Assembly (NCBI RefSeq): GCF_027580225.2
Contig: NW_027395277.1
Coordinates: 2,235,001-2,299,000 of the forward strand
Length of the DNA: 64,000 nt
Reading direction: 5' to 3'
Source of the DNA: Misgurnus anguillicaudatus
Lineage: Eukaryota; Chordata; Actinopteri; Cypriniformes; Cobitidae
Shown here: piece after piece, positions 33,072 through 43,672 of the stretch
Numbering within the stretch: the stretch's first letter is position 1
Layout: each line of letters starts with the position of its first letter
Notes under the pieces: generated by a model
What the model saw: only the letters and a program-made list of their open reading frames with translations
The model's database searches: none
What the model was told of the DNA's origin: nothing
Program-made: the position numbers and the translations under genes

Positions 33072-33075
<4 letters not shown>

Positions 33076-33112
<37 letters not shown>
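33076..33112. repeat. (GA)n microsatellite
   Basis: Roughly 18 GA units. The overlapping Arg/Glu ORF is an artefact of the repeat. Confidence 0.9.
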
Positions 33113-33114
<2 letters not shown>

Positions 33115-33360
33115 ACACAAGAGAGAGATAAAGAGGGACGCACATGCGAGAGACACGTGCGAGAGCAAAATTTTTTATAATCTATTAGTTTTTATGCATC
33201 GATGCAGTAATCGTTCACATTGGCATTGCGATGCATCGAAAAAAAAAATTCAACAGCCTAAAGCCTGGAATACACTGCAGGATTTTTGCCCTCCTATAAG
33301 ATACCGTATCACACTGTGCGACATGGATAGTTTAAACTCGGGTACGACAGGCATGTAGAC

Positions 33361-34306
33361 TAGGGATGCTCCGATCGATCGGCCGCAGATCGGTATCGGC
33401 CGATAATGGCATTAAATGACTCGATCGGTCCTCGTTAAATTTGCCGATCTCGTGAACCGATCTTTCTGTTTACTTTTGTCTGTCATGATATGGCTCCTCA
33501 ATGCGGCTGCACGTAGAGACCATTTTTACGCAGTGAGAGCATTTTTATAACCCGTGGCTGATGAGCGACGTGTAGATTTGCATTTCTCTCTTTGACTTTA
33601 CAGAGATATGTGTATTTTCTATGAGGACGCGTTCCAGTCCTAACATCGCGACCTGTCTTCACATCCCCATCAAACAGCGTATACAACACATATCTATCGC
33701 GGACAATTGCATCCTCATGTCAAAAGTTTATTATTTGCATGCGTTTTAAAGTTTTGAGCGTTTAAACTTTAATTTTCCTCACAGCTGCTCTCGTCTGCAA
33801 TACACCCGCCATGCGCACACACAGCAGCCTGTCATCAGTGCACGTGAACAGAGCGATCTCTGTCAAGTCTTAAAGCTACAGTAACCTAATTCATCTCTCA
33901 ATAAAATCACTCTCTGCTCTTCACTAAAGAACTGTTGTACTTCATACGAATGCGTGTATATTTAATTCATACAGTAAAGACTGTTAACTGTTTTATTTTC
34001 ATTAGTTTTTACAGACATAAGCCTTTTTAAAGGCATATTAAATTTCTCTTTGCAGAAGAAATATTTGTTGTGCTAATTTATTTGATTCTCTATTAAAACA
34101 ATAATATACCTAATTACTGTAAGTAATATAACAAAGGCAACATCTGTGGTTTTACTTTATCTAGAATTTTTTTTTAAAGTTACAATCATCAAAGAGCTTG
34201 CATATCAGCTTGAAAAATCGGTATCGGCATTGGTATCGGCCGATCACGAAGACAACAAATCGGTGATCGGTATCGGCCTGCAAAAATCCTGATCGGAGCA
34301 TCCCTA
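33361..34306. mobile_element. hAT element, 946 bp, perfect 8-bp duplication
   Basis: ATGTAGAC at 33353-33360 and 34307-34314. Ends TAGGGATGCTCCGATC and GATCGGAGCATCCCTA. Subterminal CGGTATCGGCCGAT arrays. Confidence 0.92.
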
Positions 34307-34647
34307 ATGTAGACTGTACGATGATGACACAGAAGCTTCGGCGGCTGCGTCACACGTTAGCGTTAAGTCACCAGCATGCTCTCGTGGTAAACAAATACCA
34401 CCACGCAGGTTGTAATTAAAATATATTGAATGTCATAATAAACAGATATATACTTAATAATATTACTATAACTTTTGTTACAGACAAGCTATGATGGCAA
34501 TAAAAACATGATATGGTACAAAAACCTATAATTGGTCAAATTTCACCATGTGACGGGTTTGACCAGATCTATCACAAATGAGTAAAATGACCAAATAAAT
34601 AAGGAAACTATTGCCCCACCCCTGACATTATTGTGTATCGGCAATCT

Positions 34648-35212
34648 GGGCTGTCACAATGATTAAATAATCGTCTCATTGTGATTGTTTGACCTCATCG
34701 CGTTGATTTCAGATCACCGCAATGATTGCATTTCTCTCTAAAAAACACAAGGGGGAGCTGCAGCGCCTGTATAAACGAGATCGTATCTAACGACGCTCCT
34801 TGACTGACAGTGTAACGCGATACATTGCAAAGCCGTTTAATACAATGGAAAAACCGCATTAAAAGAAATGCTGCAAAACTTTGATAAGCAGTATGAATTG
34901 CCAAGTATAACTTACATTTTCAAAACGGCAATTTCAAATTTAGAGATTTTTTTTTCAGTTTTTGAAAATATATATTCATTAAATAATTACTTTTAAATAT
35001 GTGTTATGTGTATTAATATTTACTGCCAGGTAAACCTTGCAAAATAATGAATTTAAATAATCACAACAATGTGTGAAAATTATTTCATGAACAAACAAAA
35101 AATCTATAAGAATTAAACGTCAAAGCCGTAAAACAGGCAATTAATCGTCATAATCGTCACAATTTATTAGGCAATTAACCGTCACCCAAAATCATTATCG
35201 TGACAGCCCTAT
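34648..35212. mobile_element. Probable hAT element (GGGCTGTCACAATG)
   Basis: GGGCTGTCACAATGATTAAA left, ATCATTATCGTGACAGCCC right. Flanks CGGCAATC and TGGTAATC only roughly match. Confidence 0.65.
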
Positions 35213-35333
35213 TGGTAATCTCACAAGATGATCTCACTATGGTTTCTATGATATTCGGGGCATAGGATCGGGGCCTACTTCGGCACCTTATTAGTTACAC
35301 ACTAACTATTAAAGGTTATGTGTTTGTTCAAAG

Positions 35334-36272
35334 TAGGACTGGCCAGTATGACGGTATATTCCGTTACCGTGAAATAAAATATCGGATGCACCAGATTTTT
35401 CTATACCACAGAATGTAAATAAATGGGCATGGCTAACTGAGTGTGACGGAGAAACATGTAAAATAATTTACTCATTACAAATAAACAAGTTATTTGTGTA
35501 ATTTCATAATAGCCGCCAGTGAATCCACCGCGGGTCTCTCTCGTGCGTTTATAGACCGTTTCATCGGAAGCACGTGCGGTGACGTGATACGCGTCTGGTC
35601 CGAACTTTACTTCCACTTTCAGTTTTTTTAATGGTCTGACTAGTTGCTAAACTGAACTCTTAAACAAATACCTCGTAGAATAACAACCGTTTTGATATTC
35701 TAGGTAGCTTGCTATATAAATAATCTACGTTTAAAGTACTTTGTGGGTATTTATTCTTAGCGGAGTTTACCGGAAGTTACGTGTGGATCCCGAAAGCCAA
35801 CTGTTTATTTTGTTACTGCTGAAACCGTCTATATCAGTGACGCGTGTGCTGCTGGGGTGATGTAGTTTGACGCGCCATTTGCTTTATAGTACAAACAACA
35901 TCTTTGATCAGAAAGACGAAAAAAGAGAAGCAAAGGTTAAGGTCTAATATAAAGTAAAGGGCGTCAAGACCTTAAAACAGACTCTATGGTCATTGCCTCA
36001 TAGCATCTGTCATATACTGTATCTATATCTAGAGATCTGTCTCTCATGTACAGGTATTTATCCTGTCTGTAGGTTTGTGCATATATTCATACCAGTTCAT
36101 TTTACATATTGCCTATTTTTAATGTGCTGTATGCATAAATACAATAGTTTCAATAGTCTATAAAATTAATAACTGATTTAAAAACAAGATTCTGTCAATC
36201 AAAACTTAATCTGTTGTTATCTTCTGGGCATTTTCACTTTAACACTATTTTTGGTCATACCTTCCACCCCTA
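35334..36272. mobile_element. hAT element, 939 bp, perfect 8-bp duplication, interrupted
   Basis: GTTCAAAG at 35326-35333 and 36273-36280. Starts TAGGACTGGCCAGTATGACG, ends GGTCATACCTTCCACCCCTA. Contains a TA-target element at 35550-35833. Confidence 0.82.
35550..35833. mobile_element. TATAGACNGTTTCA-ended element, copy 1
   Basis: Ends ATAGACCGTTTCATCGG and CTGCTGAAACCGTCTATA. Inner ACTTTACTTCC and GTTTACCGGAAGTTACGTG blocks define the family, also at 44901, 60691 (inverted) and about 60994-61530 (partial). Confidence 0.75.
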
Positions 36273-37097
36273 GTTCAAAGCATTAACATCTGGAATAAAC
36301 TGGAATCATGACACAATTATGGTTCAATAAATACAAAATAAACAAATTACTACATACTACTGTACATTTTAGAAACTACAATCTAGAATTCACTTATTAA
36401 AAAACGAATAAGAAATCTTGTTTTTAAAATTGTCTACAACATGTAGCCAAAACATAGTAGTCACCCTCCAGACAGAACATTACCAGGCAGTCAACACAGG
36501 CTATATTAGTCTCAGGGTGTGGAGTTTTATTATTAGATATTTACCCTGGTCTGTATGTATCCAGGATTACCAGAGGTGGGTATAGAAGGTTGATTATTAA
36601 TGAAAACTGTTTTGTGGAGCTATCTGGACTGCAACCTGCGAGACTTTAGCAGTAGTCGTTGAGTTACACTTAAGCCCTGAACAATTAATAAGTAACTCAC
36701 ACACTGCCTGGCACACGCTCTGAAAAACACATTTGAGCTATTAAAGGCAAAGGGCAGAGAGTTCATAAGTGATACTGACATTTGTATACACAACCGAGTT
36801 ACAACATCTCCTCAGAGACTAACCAACCTGGTGCTATTTAGATAAATGTGATAGACAAAAAGATGTTACAAATAAACATAAATGTTGTTCAATGATAAAA
36901 ATAGATGTTGATGAACTGAAAATAACAGAGAAAAACTGATTTAAAAGAGAATAAAAAACTAGATGTTAACCGATATATATCGGTTTGTTAGATTAATCGG
37001 TGCCGATAACAGATTTTTTTGGAACTATAGTTTTCATAGTTTATTATAATACGCAGTACAGGGTATTATTAAGCGTTTTAAAAGTATCATTGTGAAC

Positions 37098-37816
37098 TAG
37101 GGGTGTAAATCGGACATTTCATTGCGATACGATACAGTATCGGTTATCTCCGGAAGTCACGCAATGTTTGCCGATGCAATTACGATTTGATAACTTTATT
37201 GATACTTTAATATTACGAGCTTAGAAGCAGTAAAATTTTTAATAACTCACAAATGCAACCAAAATATATAACATGAACGTTTAATTAAACTCGTTAAAAA
37301 GGCACAATCTCGGTCCCAATTGAGACATTAACAACAACAAACTAAGAAAAAATACTCTTTTTTTAAAATAAAGAAAAATAAATAATAAGGAGGAAACAAA
37401 TTCACATAAAATCAAGCTTATGATGGCAACAGTGAAAGTCTTCAGTGTTTTAGCTGGTGCTGGCAAAGGTTTTCTGCCAATCTGTCCAATCCATTTTCCA
37501 AATACAAAATATTTCCAAACCCACGATTTGCGTCCAATAGCAGTCAAAACGTCTTCTGCCTCTTTTGTTGGGTTTTCGCTGCTACAACCACTTTGTTGCT
37601 GCATTGCATTTACTTGCTGACACTAGCACACAAAATAAACGAAAATGCGCGCTTCGGCGGAGATGCGTAGATAGACGTTACGTCAAGGAATGAGGACGCA
37701 GAGAGTGTAAAAATAAAGGTACCTCATATCAATATTTTATGTGTGGCATTGATGCATCGCATCGTTACAAATTTAATCGATGCACCATTCCATATCAATG
37801 TATTGTTACACTCCTA
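37098..37816. mobile_element. hAT element, 719 bp, perfect duplication, with transposase N-terminal remnant
   Basis: TTGTGAAC at 37090-37097 and 37817-37824. Starts TAGGGGTGTAAATCGG, ends TGTTACACTCCTA. A minus-strand frame (37604-37430) reads KSWVWKYFVFGKW, resembling the first half of a BED zinc finger (aromatic W..F signature); the Cys/His half is absent. Confidence 0.85.
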
Positions 37817-38379
37817 TTGTGAACGAGCAACTACTAAAACAACGAAATAAATATGCATGTAGACTGAAAATGTGCTTTGACACAACTTTACACTTTACTA
37901 TCTAGCGAATACAGAGTCAACCAGTTATCACCAGGAAAATGTGGTATGTGTTTCTGATGTTGATGGAGTTATACAAAATCAATGTCACATTCACTTTCAA
38001 TTTCACGAGTGTGTAATATGGCCATTATTCGAAAAATCCCCCTAACTTATACAACGCCACAGTCATAGAGATTATTAATAATACACATACTAAGCAACAT
38101 GAAAGTTTGATTAAGTCCGTCTGTCGTTGTTTGGGATGAACATTTGATCAATTGAGACCAGCACAGATGGGACACTAGAGACCCCATGGGGAACTTCTCT
38201 CAAGGTATCCAACCCTCTTTCGTGCTCGCTTTCTTTCACAGATTCATAATTAGTGCTAGGTGGCTTCAAAAAGATCCTAATGAGCCCCCAAAGTCCTGGT
38301 CTGTTTGGGAATAAACCCTCTAACACTGACATAACACTGGCTTATATGTGTGGTGTGTTGTGAAATTATGTTTTTTATG

Positions 38380-38520
38380 CATTTTTAGCAGGTGCTTTCA
38401 TCAAAGCAACTTATAGTGCATTCAACACACGTTTTTAATCAGCATGAGTGTTACCTGGGAATCGAACCCATTACCTTTGTGCTGCTATCGCAATATTCTA
38501 CCAATTGAGCTATGTGTTTA
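38380..38520 (-). mobile_element. tRNA-derived SINE
   Basis: Minus strand reads TAGCTCAATTGGTAGA (A-box region) and GGGTTCGATTCCCAGG (B box), followed by a tail module matching AGTCGCTTTGG-type sequence. The acceptor-stem ends do not pair as in a functional tRNA, so it is a SINE and not a tRNA gene. Confidence 0.75.
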
Positions 38521-39148
38521 ATAAAAGTGCCAATCTTCTTATCTACATGAACAAATATGCCACATTCACTGCCGAAATACTAGGGCATTGCTAGTATGAT
38601 TTACTTATAATGTGTTGCTATGCAGTAACTATACTGTGTAGATTCGAGTGGGTGATTTCTAGGGCATTGCTATGTGGTTGCCAAGTCAAAAGAGCCCGCC
38701 GACAAAGTCTGTATGATAGTTGCTTTCTAGATTTGGCTCAGATCTCTTCTTAAATCAGTCTATGTTTCTCTCACCAGTTTACCAGGTGAGAAAACTGTAA
38801 GAGTCGAGTATGAATATACTCTGTGTCCATCACCATGAGAAAGCTATATGAACCGCTCATTTTGAAACTCTATAGTCCTTAAAACTTACATAACATAATA
38901 CTGGCACTGCATTATGGGAAATCAGACCTGTAATAGAGTTGGATCTCATGAACACCAACAAATGTTTGAAGTACTTTGTGTATGATCTGGAAAATTACAC
39001 CTTTCAGGCCAGGAGCATACTTTACGCAAGTATACGATTTTGAATGCCTGGCTAATAATGCTGTTGATTGCGGCGTTACTTTGGCATAACGAAAACATAG
39101 GCATGTGAAGGTAAATCTAGGCCCACAATGAGTACTGCAGTACCATTT

Positions 39149-39882
39149 AGGGTGTTTTCACACCTGCCTCGTTTAGTTTGGTTGAATCGTACCAGAGTTC
39201 GATTGCTCACTTGGTGCGGTTCGTTTGGGCAGGTGAGAATGCAGCAATCGAACTCTGGTGCGCACCAAAAGCGGACCAAACAAGCGGATTGAGACCACCT
39301 TGCTTTACGTTTGCTTTCAATGAACTCAGTTTGTTTGTGCTGAGAACACGGTCCGAGATCGATACCGACCTAACTGCAAAAGTACTGCGCATTTTGGACT
39401 AAACCAGCTGCCGTAATCAGCTGCGCAGTGCATTATCGGATGAGGAAGTGTTTGTTGACAGTTTCTATTACCAATATTATCACAATTACAGATCGCAGAC
39501 ATACCTGGAGGTGCGGGCGGAGCCTCAGAAATTTGGTGTCTTCGCTGTTTGTAGTGCATCAAAACTTTATTTTCAAGCCGCATTCGCGGTTCATTCTGGA
39601 AATGAACGGTTTGTCTAGAGCACTGTATACAAACTATGTATAACAACCACGGACATAATTACAGCGCGCAGCCGTCTGTCCATGGTGTCTGCTGTATTTT
39701 CCTAATTTTTTGTTTACTTCCGGGGTTCTGTTGGAATTTAGCACACGTTGATTCTGACCAATGGAGAAGCAGTTTAGGAAATACGTTCAAATACATGTGG
39801 CCAATGAGTGATGTGGATCTTATCGCATTTTTTGCTTTTGGTCCGGACCAAATGAACCAAACTACAGATGTGAAAACACCCT
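39149..39882. mobile_element. MITE with AGGGTGTTTTCACACCTG ends
   Basis: Inverted end AGATGTGAAAACACCCT. Subterminal GGACCAAA / TTTGGTCC and an internal foldback around ATTCGA...TCGAACTCTGG. About 734 bp. Confidence 0.8.
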
Positions 39883-39896
39883 TAGTTAACAAGCTT

Positions 39897-40465
39897 TATG
39901 GTGCGTTCACAATAAATGTGCATGACGCGATTCGAGCGAATGATGCGGTGCGAATTGAGCGTTTCAGCGTGTGACGCGCGTAACACGAGTCGTGCAAGTT
40001 GAAAAATCTGAACTTTGGCGGATATTTGCAGAGCGTTAACCAATCAGGAGCTTGCTCTAGTAGTGACGAGATTACGACGTAGCAAGCTGAGGCAGAAATA
40101 CGTAACAACAATGGAGGACAAAATCATCGTCGCTGTATGTGGACACCTGGAGCTGTACGACACATCTTCATACTTTTATAGAAACAGGAATAAAAAGGAT
40201 CTTGACTGGAAGAAAGTCAGGGAGGAGGTCGGACATTCTGGTAAGTTGTTAAATACGCTCTTTACTCCATTTGAGCTATACATTTACATACTGAGAGACT
40301 ACAAGGTAGCTAAAGCCGGCAAATTTAACGTATTTGCGTCTGAATGTCATGTGTGAATGATGCAAATTTTACGCACGAATGAAGTTAACTTAAAATGTTC
40401 AAGTGTCCAACTACGCGCGAATAGCATAATTTATTTACTTAATTTGCGTCTGGTGTGAACATTTT
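39897..40465 (+). mobile_element. PIF/Harbinger-derived element retaining a MADF-coding exon
   Basis: Ends TGGTGCGTTCACA and GTCTGGTGTGAACA. Inside is an intact exon (40111-40240). Two related elements lie at about 56564-57365 and 57373-57726. Family assignment rests on the MADF protein, which accompanies the transposase in PIF/Harbinger transposons. Confidence 0.6.
40111..40240 (+). CDS. First exon of a MADF-domain (Harbinger accessory) protein, partial
   Basis: ATG at 40111. Encodes 43 residues beginning MEDKIIVAVCGHLELYDTSS and continuing YFYRNRNKKDLDWKKVREEV, the N-terminal half of a MADF DNA-binding domain (pattern: hydrophobic helix, PELYD, Trp, VxxE). It ends at a good donor (CATTCTG|GTAAGT). 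No downstream exons are visible, so it is not a functional gene here. The second copy at 56850 carries an insertion and stops. Confidence 0.65.
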
Positions 40466-40489
40466 AGTATTATGCTTTTGAAAACGTAA

Positions 40490-41440
40490 TAATACCTTGT
40501 ACTGCGTATTACGATAAACTATGAAACTTTAGCTCGGAAAAAGTATAAGTGATTACCGATTAAGTACCCCCCCTTGAGAACTGCGTTACCACTTAGTAAA
40601 CAAGCTTTAAATTGCTCATGCAAGATTTTGGCCAGAAACAGCGCCCTCTGCGGCAACTCTGAGAACGCAGCACGCTATATGTCGCATCAAATCAAATTTT
40701 TGATATTTCCGGGTTTTCCATAACCACAGAAACTCAGATGTCGTTTCACAACGCCAATGACTACAATTATTTCTTGTGAGCCAACAATTACAGTAATTTT
40801 AAATCATTAGCGCAAATGAAACCGTCAGATGGTCCCATAAGAGTTCGAAGTATCAATTTTCCTTGAGTCACGACCCTACAACAAAAGTAAGTGATTCTAG
40901 TTGGGTTCAGACAGTAAGAAGAATCTCACATGGGAGATGAAGGAATCAAATACTGAGGAACCATAACAGATCCAGACTGAGCGAGCTACTGACATCATCC
41001 CCCAAAATACCCATCACCGGCCAGACCATTACATCTGAATCATACTGGCCCAAATCTGTGGGCACACTAGGTCAATATTTTTTTGTAGAAATGACTCAAC
41101 AGAAGATCAAGATATTGAATAAAATATATTAACATGCTCAAAACAAATATCATATAATACCCTACTAAATATAAAATGACACCAAACGCATAAAATGCTA
41201 CTAATACGTTTTCAATAAATACTTTTCCATATAAACTTATAGTGACGTCAATAACATATAGACATAAAAGACACAGTTATGACAGTAGTTAGTCATTACT
41301 GTCAATCTTATGAATCTATTCTGCTCAAATCTCGGATTTTAAAGAATCACTGAATTATTTAGAGTAAGTTTGACTGACACAAAAATACATAAATACAGTT
41401 CAACCATTTATTAGTAAACTTAATTGACTAATTGCCGAAT
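40490..41440. other. No recognisable gene
   Basis: Part of hras intron 1. 40540-40700 shares CTGAGAA.GCA-type similarity with 56490-56560 but has no clear ends. Confidence 0.4.
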
Positions 41441-41460
41441 AATGTGAACATCAACTCACC

Positions 41461-41560
41461 TCGTCAAACAACAGAAACAGACAAAACGGCCTTAAAATCC
41501 CATCTGGGAACTCATGCTGTAACCGGAAAATCCGAGAAAACCACTATGCGGTATTGAAAA
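41461..41560 (-). other. Possible alternative 5' exon of hras
   Basis: A consensus-perfect donor on the minus strand (GACGAG|GTGAGT, GT at 41459-41458) ends a stretch with no recognisable transposon ends between the presumed promoter and coding exon 1. It has no coding potential. The 5' limit is arbitrary. It could equally be a chance donor. Confidence 0.25.
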
Positions 41561-42469
41561 AATACACTATTTGTCATTTAAATTCATTAAACCTTTGTAC
41601 TTAAGTACGTTAGCGATCTGAACTCGATTCCACCACGACAAAACGGAATATTAAACTTCCGCAATGCTCTCTATAGTCCAGAAATTACATATCCTACTAT
41701 GGCGAGGCTAGATAATATTTATGAAATGGTCCTTCACCATTGGATAACTTCCAGGCAGAGTCTTTAACAGTGACTAAATATTAAGCATCAAAACGTTACC
41801 TATTGGAAAGTTACCAAATAACGTCGGCACGAATTCATTAATATTCATAAGACAATTTGCGCCATAGTAGAATTCGTAACTGTGCGTACAGTATTATGGG
41901 GCGTCACCCCAGCACAGTTTATACAGACACAGGCTTGTAACTGTCACATGGATAGCATCAAAACTTATCAAAAATGATTTATCTTTACATTTATCGCCGG
42001 TCGCTGTGGTTTATAAGATGTATATTTTGACTTAATGTATTTATATTTAACGCTAAACGAATATTTCCCCAATGACTGGAAGTTCTCGAGAACAGAATTC
42101 ATGATCGATTATTAGAGTCTGATTCAGTGTTTGGATGCTTGAACGGGTTTCGCAGTAAAGGGTGAATTAAAACAACACCCTGAGGTTTTAATCAGCAAAC
42201 AATGCTAAATAAATGTAGACTATTGAAGGGATCTATGCATAGAAAACACGGAACACAATCTGTAGACAATCAAAGCTTCGTGGGTGCATACATATATAAA
42301 CATTTTCCAAGCAATTATAAAATGCACGTATAGTTGTTTTTAATGCTAACCATTTGTGTGCGCGAAAAAATATATATTTTATGTAAACAACACTCTATGA
42401 ATTGGTCCACTTAGTCTACGCTATATTGAATTGAAATCAAAAGATTTATTACAAAAATAACCAACCCAC

Positions 42470-42600
42470 CTTTGATTCCCTGAATGCAGTCACTGTCCAG
42501 TCGATATCCTTTATTTCAAGATTTTCCTAGATGGCAATATATGTTGCAAACAGTCCAATGTGAACAATGTGCTCCGCTATAGTGTGCGCGGGTGTGTGTG
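42470..42600 (-). other. hras: Probable noncoding first exon of hras
   Basis: On the minus strand, sequence downstream of a GC box ends in a good donor (AATCAAAG|GTGGGT, GT at 42469-42468). It has no long ORF, and it would splice to the acceptor at 30225. The 5' end is not defined by sequence; the upper bound given is approximate. The distance to the coding exon (about 12.2 kb) is large but ordinary for Ras genes. Confidence 0.5.
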
Positions 42601-42635
42601 TGTGTGGTACAGCCTACGCCCAGCCCCACACAGTA

Positions 42636-42645
42636 CCGCCCCGCC
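42636..42645 (-). promoter_or_regulatory. GC box (Sp/KLF-type) of the presumed hras promoter
   Basis: CCGCCCCGCC on the plus strand (GGCGGGGCGG on the minus), with an inverted CCAAT motif nearby (GTCCAATG at about 42553). TATA-less GC-box promoters are usual for Ras genes. The site is 18 bp from the edge of a MITE. Confidence 0.5.
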
Positions 42646-42663
42646 AACCATATTGAAAACACT

Positions 42664-42838
42664 AGGCTTGTTCGACTTCATGCGGAGCCGCAGGAACCGA
42701 CATCCGGATGACGTCAAAGTTCCGCGAGAGCGATTTAAAAGCAAACTTAACCCGTATGATTTCGCGAATTGCTCTCGCGGTACTTTGACGTCACCCGGCT
42801 ATAGATTCATGCGGCGCTGCATGAAGTCGAACAAGCCT
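42664..42838. mobile_element. 175-bp inverted-repeat MITE next to the hras GC box, carrying two CREs
   Basis: The ends are perfect 20-bp inverted repeats (AGGCTTGTTCGACTTCATGC), and homology of the arms continues inward through CTCTCGCGG. Each arm holds a perfect TGACGTCA (42709-42716 and 42786-42793). No target-site duplication is obvious, so the family is unassigned. A decayed relative lies at 53134-53275. Confidence 0.75.
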
Positions 42839-43305
42839 GTTACTAGACGAAGGCAGATCTCATGAATTTTAAAGTAACTCTCCTTTATAGCCCAATCACT
42901 TGATTCCATTAATATTGTTTACTTAATATTTGATGTAACTAAATTCGTTAATTGGCCCGCTTACCTGTCAGCTAGAACTGGAAGAATATGGTGGAATAAT
43001 TAATATTCACGAGGCACACCTTTGCCATAGTATGACACCATAATTTCGCGCATAGTTTAAAACTTACAGGATCATTTAATTATTCCTTTTAAATGTAGTT
43101 TTAACGTAATTTAAGAGGGAAATGCTTTACAGTTTTGATTTCGAAATTTTAAAATATATTTATATAATGAAACTGACCAGTTGATATTTGCTTCATGCCT
43201 TAATTACATTCATTTTATGACCAAAAAAAAAATCGTATGATAAATAACTGAAATTGTTTAATTATTTAGATAAATTATTGTTTTATAGTTCACACATCTC
43301 ACTGG

Positions 43306-43320
43306 ACTACAATTCCCACA
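43306..43320 (+). promoter_or_regulatory. ZNF143/Staf-like core motif (ACTACAATTCCCACA)
   Basis: Matches the ACTACAATTCCC core found in many housekeeping bidirectional promoters, about 125 bp before the lrrc56 first-exon donor. Role inferred from motif and position. Confidence 0.6.
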
Positions 43321-43444
43321 TGACACGTGCGCTTTCTCGTAACCAGGAAGTAACCGTGCAGTTGCTATGCAAACTTCAGCTCTCGCTGTCCAGTGTGTAG
43401 AAACAGAGATGCGTTTACACTAAATTTACCAGGTTGTCCCAAAG
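43320..43444 (+). other. lrrc56: Probable lrrc56 noncoding first exon
   Basis: Sequence just downstream of the ZNF143-like motif, ending in a good donor (CCCAAAG|GTAAGA, GT at 43445-43446) 70 bases before the acceptor of the start-codon exon. The 5' end is approximate. The X-box-like motif lies inside or immediately upstream of the transcript start. Confidence 0.6.
43361..43374 (+). promoter_or_regulatory. RFX-type ciliary X-box (GTTGCTATGCAAAC)
   Basis: Matches the X-box consensus GTHNYYATRRNAAC at 13 of 14 positions (mismatch at the second R). It lies about 170 bp upstream of the lrrc56 ATG, the usual distance for RFX-controlled ciliary genes. It also contains the octamer-like ATGCAAA. Confidence 0.65.
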
Positions 43445-43514
43445 GTAAGACATTGTATATTAGATGTGAGGATAACTAAATTATAAAATATAGGACACGT
43501 GTAATTTCTTTCAG

Positions 43515-43672
43515 ACACAACAGGAAAACAAATCATGAGTGACACCTTCATAAAAAGGCCTGGCACAGCTCCTCTGCATGAATTTAATGGATCTGATGTG
43601 ATACAAACTCCTGCTGACCCTGAGGACTCTGACCATGTAATGGTTGAACTGTCTCTATCACCAGCAAAGTTG
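43515..43672 (+). CDS. lrrc56: lrrc56 exon 2 (start codon, residues 1-46)
   Basis: Acceptor TTTCTTTCAG ends at 43514 and the ATG is 43535-43537. Encodes MSDTFIKRPG to SPAKL, ending in phase 0 at donor TTG|GTAGGC. Confidence 0.92.

Noticed and set aside
33068..33358. Arg/Glu-rich ORF
   Set aside because: Produced by a (GA)n microsatellite.
38450..38520. tRNA gene on the minus strand
   Set aside because: A and B boxes are present, but the acceptor stem does not pair and a SINE tail follows, so it is a SINE head.
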